Below are positions 57,272-64,000 of a DNA stretch of 64,000 bases, piece after piece. Positions within the stretch are counted from its first letter, which is position 1. The number at the start of each line of letters is the position of its first letter. The translations under genes and the position numbers were made by a program. Origin of the DNA: Oxalobacter vibrioformis. GTDB lineage: Bacteria > Pseudomonadota > Gammaproteobacteria > Burkholderiales > Burkholderiaceae_D. The stretch lies in NCBI RefSeq assembly GCF_027118995.1, contig NZ_CP098242.1:930001-994000 (forward strand). The letters are read 5' to 3'. The notes beneath the pieces are model-generated. The model was not told where the DNA came from. It did no database searches and saw nothing but the letters and a program-made list of their open reading frames with translations.

Positions 57272-57578
57272 GGCAAAGTCCCTTTAAAAAATCTGTGGAT
57301 AATGGTGCTGTGACGCTGCCATCCGTATCATTGCCGGGAAGGTGCAGGTATAGAAAAGAAAGAACCAGTGTTTGCATTGACATTGCCGACTCTGGCCTGT
57401 GGTCATCAGTCTAGCACACCTGATCGGCTTTCAGGATTTCGTTCTTGCAATGACGCTGCTGTCCGCCCCGTCTTTTGCTCTGGCATAAACATTTGTTTAT
57501 TGTAGTCACCAGCCTCAATAATTTTCTGGGATAATGATCAGCATTCCCTGTCTTTATCGGGTTATCGGCAGGATATTA
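57272..57578. other. intergenic region between the amidase and the P-ATPase unit
   Basis: About 300 bases with divergent promoters. No RNA gene or clear repeat was found. The ATPase-side unit begins with a tiny ORF described separately. Confidence 0.45.
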
Positions 57579-57656
57579 ATGCCTCGCGCCCCTGAATCAA
57601 TGCAAAGCATGTTTTCCGCCATGAAAAACGCCAGAGAAGCAGAAAAACAGGGATAG
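57579..57656 (+). CDS. tiny ORF just upstream of the P-ATPase
   Basis: A 25-codon frame (MPRAPESMQSMFSAMKNARE and five more) with CAGGA six bases before its ATG. Its stop lies three bases before the ATPase ATG, and its last codons form the ATPase ribosome site (CAGGGA). It could be a leader that couples translation, or a small partner. No membrane helix. Detected only by position and ribosome site. Confidence 0.35.
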   Translation: MPRAPESMQSMFSAMKNAREAEKQG

Positions 57657-57659
57657 TGC

Positions 57660-60600
57660 ATGACGCAGACAACTTCAGTCAACGCTTCCTGCCAGCCCGC
57701 CATTCATGGCCTGACAAGCGCCGGGGTCGCCGAGAGCCGCCGGCTTCATGGCACCAATATCCTGACACCGCCACCGAAAACACCGTGGTGGAAGCAGTAT
57801 CTGGAAAAATTTGAAGATCCCATCATACGCATCCTGCTGGTAGCGGCTGTTATTGCGCTTTTTGCCGGCATGATGGAAGGGCATTATGCCGAGGGCATCG
57901 GTATCATCATTGCCGTCCTTTTGGCCAGCACCCTGGGGTTTATCAACGAATATAAAGCCGGGCGTGAGTTTGACGTTTTAAATCAGGTTTCGGATGACGA
58001 ACCCATCAGGGTAATCCGGGACGGACACTATACTTCTGTCCCCAAGCGTGACCTGGTGGTTGACGACATCCTTGTCCTTGAGCAAGGTGAGGAAATCCCT
58101 GCTGACGCTGAGGTATTATCTTCCGTTTCCTTTCAGATCAATGAAGCATCGCTGACCGGCGAATCAGCCCCGGTAACCAAGTGCCCACAGGAAGCGATTC
58201 AGGAAGAAAAAAACGACCTTGCCTATCCACGCTACCGGATCTTCAGGGGAACCTTTGTCTCCGACGGACATGCGCTTGCGCGAATCACAGCGGTGGGAGA
58301 CCACTCGGAAATAGGACAGACTGCGCGGGCAGCAGCGGAGGAAACGGCAACAGAGACCCCGCTTAATCGCCAGCTTGCCCGTCTGAGCCAGGTCATCGGC
58401 GTTTGCGGCTTCGGCATCGCCCTGCTTATTTTTTCGGCATTGACCGTCAAAGCCGCATGGCTGGGTGAGCTGGGCGAACATATCACGGTTGAGCAGGTAA
58501 CCCTCACTTCTGATACAGGACAACCGTCTGGAAAAGCCCTGACCCGAGCCCACGAGATCTACCACAACAAATATGGCGTTGCCAATAATGCGTTCTCCCT
58601 GCAATCCCGGGAAATGGATAACACAAAAGAATATTATTTGTGGTCCCCCCTCACCTATGGGCAGATTTACTTTCTGGCAGTGGCTATCCTGGCTGTACTC
58701 ATTGCCATGCTTCGTATCTGGCTGCCGGTCTGTTATGACGCCGTGGAGCTGACAGGGCGGAAAAGGCCGGGAAATGCCTGGCTTGAACGTGATGATATAT
58801 GGTCCTGGGTGCAAACCCTGATTGCCGGCGCTCTGGTATTTGGCGCAGGTATTGGTACCGGCATGGCTGCGGGCTGGGTACCCGCTTCGCCTTCTGCATG
58901 GCTACCGCTTTCCACAAGCATGACACTGCTTGGCTACTTTATGGTGGCTGTCACCATCATTGTCGTGGCGATTCCCGAGGGTTTACCCATGAGCGTCACG
59001 CTTTCGCTGGCTTACTCCATGCGAAAAATGACAGCGGAAAACAATCTGGTACGCCGCATGCATGCCTGCGAAACCATTGGTGCCGCTACCGTGATCTGCT
59101 CGGATAAAACCGGCACACTGACCATGAATGAAATGCGGGTATCGTCACTGGATTTTTTTGGCCTGCCGCCATCCGATATCATTCCCCAGGAAACCGAATG
59201 GCCCCGTCTTGCCGAAGCAGCAGCCGTCAACGCCACCGCCAACCTGGGAGAAGACCGCAACAGCAGGCTTCGCATTCCCCTGGGCAATCCCACAGAAGCT
59301 GCGCTTTTACTATGGCTTGAAGGTTACGGCGTTGATTACCAGCCCATTCGCAACGCCTTTGAGATGCACGGCCAGCTCACCTTTTCCACCGAACGGAAAT
59401 ACATGGCCACCATCGGTATCAGTGCACTTGATGGCAAAACGACACTTTATACCAAGGGCGCGCCGGAAATCATTCTGGATCACTGTGTATCGAGGCGGTT
59501 TTCCGATGGAAAAACAGTGCCGCTCAACGGCACTGACCGGGAAAATCTGCTGGCAGCACTCAAAAACGAGCAGGCCCGTGGCATGCGAACACTGGGGTTT
59601 GCATACCGTACACTGGAAAATGCCGATGCAAATCAGGAAATCTGCTCAGAGGACATCCAGGAACTCGTGGAAAAAGGCGCGTTGATATGGATGGGTTTCT
59701 TCTCAATTGCCGACCCGGTACGCGCAGATGTTCCTGACGCCATCATGGCCTGCCGGGATGCCGGGGTGAGTGTCAAGATGGTGACCGGTGACAATGAGGC
59801 TACCGCCTGTGAAATCGCTGCCCAGGCAGGCATGCTGAGACGAGGGGATATGTCACCCGGTCTTGTTGTCACCGGTGACGAATTCATGGCAATGGATGAG
59901 GCAACAGCGGAACGAACTGCGGCATCCATAAAAATCATATCCCGGGCAAAACCCCTGGCCAAGCAGCGGCTGGTCACCCTGCTTCAGAAAAAAGGGGAAG
60001 TCGTGGCTGTAACCGGGGATGGTTCCAATGACGCGCCGGCCCTGAACCATGCCGATGTCGGACTGGCAATGGGGGTGACAGGAACCGCCGTGGCCAAGGA
60101 AGCGGCAGACATCATCCTGCTCGACGATTCTTTCACCAGCATTGTAAGAGCCGTCATGTGGGGACGTTCGCTTTATGCCAATATCCAGAAATTCATCCTT
60201 TTCCAGTTGACAATCAATGTCACGGCATTGGGCGTTGCCCTGCTTGGTCCCTTTCTTGGCGTACAACTGCCACTGACTGTCACCCAGATGCTGTGGGTTA
60301 ACCTGATCATGGACACCTTTGCCGCCCTCGCACTGGCGTCAGAACCGCCTGACTGGCGCGTCATGAAAAAGCCCCCCCGGAATCCCGACGCCTTTATTGT
60401 CACACCGGGTATGGCTAAATTCATCTTTACCGTAGGGGGTATTTTCCTCGTCCTGTTCCTGATCCTCATCCTGGGATTTGGCAACGGATTCCCGATGGAT
60501 GCAAATACCGCAGAGGGAAGGCACAACCTGTCGATTTTCTTCAGTGTTTTTGTTTTTCTCCAGCTCTGGAACCTGTTTAACGCCCGCATGCTCGGACAAA

Positions 60601-60827
60601 CCCGATCTGCACTGGCACAACTTTCTGACAGCAAAATGTTCCTGCTGATAGCCCTTACCATTTGTGTCGGACAAATCCTGATTACCCAGTACGGTGGTGA
60701 AATCTTCCGGACCACCCCGCTGTCGATCAGGGAGTGGTTATGGATTATTGCGGGAACATCCCCGGTACTGTGGATAGGTGAAGTCTTCCGCTGGCATCAA
60801 CGCATGAGGCCGACAGCAAAAGCGTGA
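57660..60827 (+). CDS. calcium-transporting P-type ATPase, with an inserted region between membrane helices
   Basis: A 1055-residue P2-type ATPase. LTGESAPVT is the actuator motif, IPEGLP (residues 438-443) marks helix 4 of Ca pumps, Asp482 of DKTGTLTMNE is phosphorylated, and TGDGSNDAPAL closes the P domain. The C-terminal membrane half has NVTALGVALLGPFLG and QMLWVNLIMDTFAALALASEPP. Between helix 3 (ends near 270) and helix 4 there is an extra stretch of about 130 residues with a polar part and two or more added hydrophobic segments. Family members export Ca2+; with oxalate as carbon source, calcium handling is plausible. Confidence 0.92.
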   Translation: MTQTTSVNASCQPAIHGLTSAGVAESRRLHGTNILTPPPKTPWWKQYLEKFEDPIIRILLVAAVIALFAGMMEGHYAEGIGIIIAVLLASTLGFINEYKAGREFDVLNQVSDDEPIRVIRDGHYTSVPKRDLVVDDILVLEQGEEIPADAEVLSSVSFQINEASLTGESAPVTKCPQEAIQEEKNDLAYPRYRIFRGTFVSDGHALARITAVGDHSEIGQTARAAAEETATETPLNRQLARLSQVIGVCGFGIALLIFSALTVKAAWLGELGEHITVEQVTLTSDTGQPSGKALTRAHEIYHNKYGVANNAFSLQSREMDNTKEYYLWSPLTYGQIYFLAVAILAVLIAMLRIWLPVCYDAVELTGRKRPGNAWLERDDIWSWVQTLIAGALVFGAGIGTGMAAGWVPASPSAWLPLSTSMTLLGYFMVAVTIIVVAIPEGLPMSVTLSLAYSMRKMTAENNLVRRMHACETIGAATVICSDKTGTLTMNEMRVSSLDFFGLPPSDIIPQETEWPRLAEAAAVNATANLGEDRNSRLRIPLGNPTEAALLLWLEGYGVDYQPIRNAFEMHGQLTFSTERKYMATIGISALDGKTTLYTKGAPEIILDHCVSRRFSDGKTVPLNGTDRENLLAALKNEQARGMRTLGFAYRTLENADANQEICSEDIQELVEKGALIWMGFFSIADPVRADVPDAIMACRDAGVSVKMVTGDNEATACEIAAQAGMLRRGDMSPGLVVTGDEFMAMDEATAERTAASIKIISRAKPLAKQRLVTLLQKKGEVVAVTGDGSNDAPALNHADVGLAMGVTGTAVAKEAADIILLDDSFTSIVRAVMWGRSLYANIQKFILFQLTINVTALGVALLGPFLGVQLPLTVTQMLWVNLIMDTFAALALASEPPDWRVMKKPPRNPDAFIVTPGMAKFIFTVGGIFLVLFLILILGFGNGFPMDANTAEGRHNLSIFFSVFVFLQLWNLFNARMLGQTRSALAQLSDSKMFLLIALTICVGQILITQYGGEIFRTTPLSIREWLWIIAGTSPVLWIGEVFRWHQRMRPTAKA

Positions 60828-60904
60828 GGCAGGATGCCTATGGGCCGGCAGGTGTCGAATATATCGATATAAACCCCACCATTTAGCTGTTTTAAAAATT
60901 TGAG

Positions 60905-60935
60905 GATCAAGATTACCCCAAAAATTACCCCCATT
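60905..60935. repeat. short tandem TTACCCC repeat at a composition boundary
   Basis: GATTACCCCAAAAATTACCC then CCATTT: two ATTACCCC units about 13 bases apart, lying where the DNA turns AT-rich. Such words occur at ends of some integrated elements, but no integrase is visible here. Confidence 0.35.
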
Positions 60936-60963
60936 TCCAATTCTATAGAAATAAATTCATTAT

Positions 60964-61209
60964 TCAGCTTTTGATACGCAACTCGGTGGTTTTTATCAAT
61001 TCTGTAGCCGATATACCAAGAGCAGAGGATAACGCTATTAGAGAGGTAATTGTTGGTTGACGCAAACCTCTTTCAATACGAGACACAAAAGTCCTGTCTA
61101 CTCCAGCACGAAAAGCCAACTCTTCCTGAGAAATATTCAGGGCAAGCCGCTTATCACGCAATACTTCCCCAAAAATAGAAGGAATGTTCGGAGCATCAGT
61201 TATATCCAT
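60964..61209 (-). CDS. XRE-family HTH regulator
   Basis: An 81-residue protein with a single Cro/C1-type HTH: IFGEVLRDKRLALNISQEEL, AFRAGVDRTFVSRIERGLRQ and a short C-terminal helix. Divergent from the secreted-protein gene at 61290, so likely its repressor. Such small XRE proteins are common on mobile or accessory segments. Visibly AT-richer than the ATPase gene. Confidence 0.88.
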   Translation of the reverse strand: MDITDAPNIPSIFGEVLRDKRLALNISQEELAFRAGVDRTFVSRIERGLRQPTITSLIALSSALGISATELIKTTELRIKS

Positions 61210-61289
61210 GAGGCAATATTGCTATAATTGTGACTATAGTCCACGGCCTATGGTCACGTGCCGTTAACCACACTCGAAGCGAATTGCCC

Positions 61290-61634
61290 ATGAAATCTCT
61301 TTTGAAAATCTTCCTGATCGCTTTTTTTTCTTCAATCTCACTCTCTCATGCACAAACCCTGATTCCTCGTAGTGAGGCTAGCGATAAGGGGACGTACTAT
61401 CTGCTCGCACAAAAAAAGAAGGGAAATGTCATTAATACCCTGCACAAGCGGGTAGGTGTAGATTCTGTTGGCTATACTCGTTCGGAGATCAATTGCCAAA
61501 CAATGAAAATGCGGGTAATTGGCTATAGCGAACGATCCCCTGACTCTATCAAGCGACAGCCTACGGAATGGTTTGATCTGGTACCAGGATCAAGCAAAAG
61601 TGATTTGGCGAATTTTGTCTGTTTTTCCCGATAG
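61290..61634 (+). CDS. small secreted protein
   Basis: A 114-residue protein of unknown family. Signal peptide MKSLLKIFLIAFFSSISLSH then A-QTLIP. The mature part has two Cys (around EINCQTMKM and NFVCFSR) that may pair. ATG 61290 is chosen because it begins the signal peptide; the frame is open from 61230. Function unknown; accessory segment. Confidence 0.65.
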   Translation: MKSLLKIFLIAFFSSISLSHAQTLIPRSEASDKGTYYLLAQKKKGNVINTLHKRVGVDSVGYTRSEINCQTMKMRVIGYSERSPDSIKRQPTEWFDLVPGSSKSDLANFVCFSR

Positions 61635-61679
61635 GCGGGAAGTCAATCTCAAAGTCAAAGATCACTAAAAGGAATCAAC

Positions 61680-62456
61680 ATGATAAAAAAAACAATATTA
61701 CTGACAGGAATGCTTTTTGTTCTTCTGTCATGTAGCAGTGATAATGTCGAAAAAAAAGCTGCCGCAGTAAATAAGCTGGATGAGCTTAGTATGCGAGTAC
61801 TAGAAGAGCTTTTCATGGATGACCTTAAAGGAGCACTTCGCGGTATTAAATCCGCTGTTTCAAAAGAATCTGCTCAGAAAATATTTGCAATACTAGGAAA
61901 CATTCCGTCCCGACAACTTGCCAAAGAATATGATGCCAATGAAGTTGCTGCAGATGAATTGTATAAAAATAAGACCTTCATCATCGATGGAAAGATTCAG
62001 TCCATAGAAAAAGACTTTACCGGAACTCCAGTTATTCGCTTAAATGGAAGCAATATGTTTCAGTATGTCCATGCGCATTTTGGAAAAGAGAGCATTGGCG
62101 AATTATCAAAATTTAAAAAAGGGCAAAACTGCCATTTCATCTGTGATGTTAGGAGCTACATAATGGGTAATGTAACTCTCGATAACTGCAAGAGTATTGA
62201 CTCCTATGTAAATGATAAGAAGGGCTATATCAAATCAGCCATTGTCAGCATTCTTCGAGGTGGGAAATCTGCTGACGAAAATTTTGATATGGCTGTTAGG
62301 GTGTTTTATAGAATAACGAAACACATCCCTGAAAATAGCTCATGCAAAACTCAACTTAGTCTAAGTGATTGTGAAGATGAGCTTGATAAACTACCAAAAG
62401 ACATGATAGCTAAAATAGTTGCGGATGAAAAAGCTGCGTTCGGTATAAATGAATAA
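61680..62456 (+). CDS. lipoprotein with OB-fold (tRNA_anti-like) domain
   Basis: A 258-residue lipoprotein: lipobox LLSC, lipidated Cys18. Residues about 97-170 (NKTFIIDGKIQSIEKDFTGT, and GQNCHFICDVRSYIMGNVTL) fit the tRNA_anti-like OB-fold found in exported proteins. The rest is helical. Preceded by AAAGGAATCA. Same strand as the small secreted protein 45 bases upstream. Function unknown. Confidence 0.75.
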   Translation: MIKKTILLTGMLFVLLSCSSDNVEKKAAAVNKLDELSMRVLEELFMDDLKGALRGIKSAVSKESAQKIFAILGNIPSRQLAKEYDANEVAADELYKNKTFIIDGKIQSIEKDFTGTPVIRLNGSNMFQYVHAHFGKESIGELSKFKKGQNCHFICDVRSYIMGNVTLDNCKSIDSYVNDKKGYIKSAIVSILRGGKSADENFDMAVRVFYRITKHIPENSSCKTQLSLSDCEDELDKLPKDMIAKIVADEKAAFGINE

Positions 62457-62538
62457 AACCAGCGGCAAGTGCAGTGCGAAACGTCACTAAAAAACCGAAG
62501 CAAGCAGATAGGTATACCTTTAAATTCCGAGGGAAGCT

Positions 62539-62781
62539 ATGACGGACAAAAATGCAGAACTGTACAAGGCGATAGACCATCTTCACAACGAACTTTATAC
62601 CATTCAGCAGCAGCTTTGTCTTTTGTCTGATCTGACTGCTCGGGAACAGGTAGATGGCTTCCCCCTGACAATCAAGCCAGCTAGCCTCAGTGTAACAATG
62701 TCATGTTTTGCAGAGCAAATTCAGGCAGCAATGGATTACACGGCAGCGCTGTTTAGGTTTATTTCAACTAACCGCACGTGA
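62539..62781 (+). CDS. small hypothetical protein
   Basis: An 80-residue, mostly helical soluble protein with several Gln/His-rich turns (LHNELYTIQQQLCLLSDLTA). ATG 62539 follows GAGGGAAG. Its stop overlaps the GTG of the next tiny ORF (GTGA), so the pair is probably coupled. No family recognised. Confidence 0.6.
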   Translation: MTDKNAELYKAIDHLHNELYTIQQQLCLLSDLTAREQVDGFPLTIKPASLSVTMSCFAEQIQAAMDYTAALFRFISTNRT

Positions 62782-62936
62782 ATAACAAGTATACAAAAAT
62801 GAAAAGGCAGGGCATCGGATTGGAGATTTTGGCAGCCGATGTTGCGAATGCTCCGCTTTCAGCCGCTGATTTTAAGCGTGCAACCAAGTGGTATGGCCTC
62901 ACAACAATAGCAATGCATCTTTCTAATAAAAACTAG
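62778..62936 (+). CDS. tiny coupled ORF
   Basis: A 52-codon ORF starting at GTG 62778, overlapping the preceding stop by four bases; an internal ATG lies at 62799. It reads KRQGIGLEILAADVANAPLS then AADFKRATKWYGLTTI. Its stop overlaps that of the convergent HEPN gene by three bases. It could be a regulator; no family seen. Confidence 0.4.
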   Translation: MNNKYTKMKRQGIGLEILAADVANAPLSAADFKRATKWYGLTTIAMHLSNKN

Positions 62937-63799
62937 CGTAGAGTTGTTTTTACTTTATTTCCTCCTCGAAAACTGTCATAAATTTTTCCTAATTTTGGAG
63001 TTGGTTGGGCGTCTAATTTCGATGAAAATAAATCATAGTAAGGCCTAAAATGCTTCCTATCTATATTTTGATTCCATTTCCAATCAATTATCTCCGACTC
63101 AATATCTGCTTTTGAAGTTTTTTTTCGACAAACAGTTCTTTCTAATAAGTTGGCAAAAATCAAACTATTTATTGCTTTAGCTAAGTCCGTAATGGTGTCT
63201 AAGGCATTTTCCAAGTCTTGTTTGGTAAGCCTTAACGGCTTTTCCAAAACAGCACTGTGTATGTCAATCCCCAAATTAATAGCATTTTTAGCACCTAATT
63301 TCCCAAAGCGATGTGTGCAGCAATGCCTTAATTGACAGATTTTTTCGAATTCTTTAAAGAATTCGACCATTTCATTTTGTTTAACGTGAATTCCTAGAAA
63401 TGTACTTAAACTTGACTTGACCCTATCAGCATTTGAAAAAGCTATTTCTTCTAAAAGAGCTTCTGGAAGAATACTGTTTTTATGATAAATTGCTGCGGCA
63501 AATGAAACTTGATGTGAGGCAACGATTTTCTGACAGGTTCTATCAATATTTACTGCGCCTCTAATGATCGCCCTCATATAGCTTTCAAATGCTGAGACAT
63601 AACTCAGCAAAATCATTGATGCGAATTCCGAGCTCAATTCAGCTGTGTTAATCCATATTTTGTTTATTTCCCTTGTGTTTTTAATAAACAAGTCAATTGG
63701 TGAAATACCTTCATCTGTATAGTCAGAATCAAATAAATTTTGTGTTTCTAGCTTTGTCGGCAATAATTTTGCCTGCGTTATAGATGAATAGCTAAACAT
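62933..63799 (-). CDS. HEPN-like protein (RiboL-PSP / MAE_28990-like)
   Basis: A 288-residue helical protein with the RNase-type HEPN motif R-x4-H: Arg158 and His163 in QLRHCCTHRFG, after an earlier helix LLSYVSAFESYMRAII typical of HEPN families. HEPN proteins often cleave RNA in defence or toxin systems. Start ATG 63799 is preferred for AAAAGG upstream; ATGs at 63829 and 63841 would overlap the upstream gene. It follows, on the same strand, the end of another gene at 63813. AT-rich. Function inferred from the motif. Confidence 0.6.
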   Translation of the reverse strand: MFSYSSITQAKLLPTKLETQNLFDSDYTDEGISPIDLFIKNTREINKIWINTAELSSEFASMILLSYVSAFESYMRAIIRGAVNIDRTCQKIVASHQVSFAAAIYHKNSILPEALLEEIAFSNADRVKSSLSTFLGIHVKQNEMVEFFKEFEKICQLRHCCTHRFGKLGAKNAINLGIDIHSAVLEKPLRLTKQDLENALDTITDLAKAINSLIFANLLERTVCRKKTSKADIESEIIDWKWNQNIDRKHFRPYYDLFSSKLDAQPTPKLGKIYDSFRGGNKVKTTLR

Positions 63800-63812
63800 G
63801 AAATTAACCTTT

Positions 63813-64000
63813 TCAGGATAAAAACTCATCAATAAAATCATTTAAAACATCTATAATTCTATTTGTTCTTTTAGGTCCTATTCCAAAAATGGTTAAGAGT
63901 TCTGCGCTAGGGTTTTGCTTTGCCAAATAGTCTCCTATTGTATTAAATCTGCTTAGAGTTTCAGTAATTTGTTTTTTTTGCCACTTAGTTAAATCAGGAA
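63813..64000 (-). CDS. C-terminal end of an unidentified gene, runs off the window
   Basis: 61 codons ending in TGA at 63815-63813, open to the window's right edge. It reads TKWQKKQITETLSRFNTIGD and later LLTIFGIGPKRTNRIIDVLN, then FIDEFLS. The end has an HhH-like appearance (IFGIGPKRTNRII). This is compatible with the tail of DUF262-type proteins that precede HEPN genes elsewhere, but 61 residues are too few to decide. It overlaps the two upstream ATGs of the HEPN gene, so the two are coupled. Confidence 0.45.
   Translation of the reverse strand, partial: PDLTKWQKKQITETLSRFNTIGDYLAKQNPSAELLTIFGIGPKRTNRIIDVLNDFIDEFLS

Overview
The window reads as chromosome of a betaproteobacterium, almost certainly Oxalobacter. 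The strongest sign is a near-complete OxlT oxalate:formate antiporter (42469 to 41189, minus strand) that keeps the family's essential Arg and Lys. The housekeeping blocks (tsaE-amiC, ogt-xerD, plsY, purM / perM-hda-HAD-pcnB-folK, panB-mop) fit Oxalobacteraceae. Most genes have typical Shine-Dalgarno sequences and moderate GC. Two AT-rich stretches stand out: about 38.9-43.4 kb around oxlT, and 60.9-64.0 kb.

Layout. 0-0.7 kb: tsaD (cut by the window edge) and tRNA-Lys. 0.76-10.9 kb: a minus-strand RND multidrug efflux block (periplasmic adaptor, pump, outer-membrane channel), followed on the same strand by a degenerate diadenylate-cyclase-like protein, a small ORF and a MarR repressor; a LysR regulator and two small genes lie upstream. 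11.3-13.75 kb: tandem class-C beta-lactamase-like hydrolases, one exported and one not. 14-17.9 kb: small unknown genes, a LysR, a frameshifted membrane-protein gene and a complete IS3-family element sitting in a terminator loop. 17.9-19.9 kb: acetate/solute symporter pair (DUF485 + ActP). 20.5-23.7 kb: a glycosyltransferase, a UDP-glucuronate 4-epimerase type enzyme, a TauE/SafE exporter and DUF1634. 23.8-37.6 kb: tRNA-fMet, Nudix, TIR-like protein, aat, pyrD, GST, M48 protease, glnS, orphan response regulator, plsY, nuclease-family protein, xerD, ogt, tsaE, amiC, tRNA-Arg.

37.7-43.7 kb: a LysR resembling regulators of formate dehydrogenase operons, small unknown genes, a universal stress protein and oxlT, in AT-rich DNA carrying four copies of a 35-39 bp repeat. 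43.7-53.9 kb: mostly housekeeping genes. 54.2-57.3 kb: a chemoreceptor gene with an in-frame stop, and an amidase. 57.6-60.8 kb: a calcium-type P-ATPase with an unusual insertion between membrane segments. 60.9-64.0 kb: an AT-rich accessory segment with an XRE repressor, secreted/lipoprotein genes, tiny coupled ORFs and a HEPN-type protein overlapping a further gene that runs off the window.

Best candidates for something new: the HEPN two-gene unit at the right edge, the solitary TIR-like protein beside a Nudix hydrolase, the DAC-like protein tied to drug efflux, insertion sequence ends found inside two different terminator loops, and the repeat family around oxlT.
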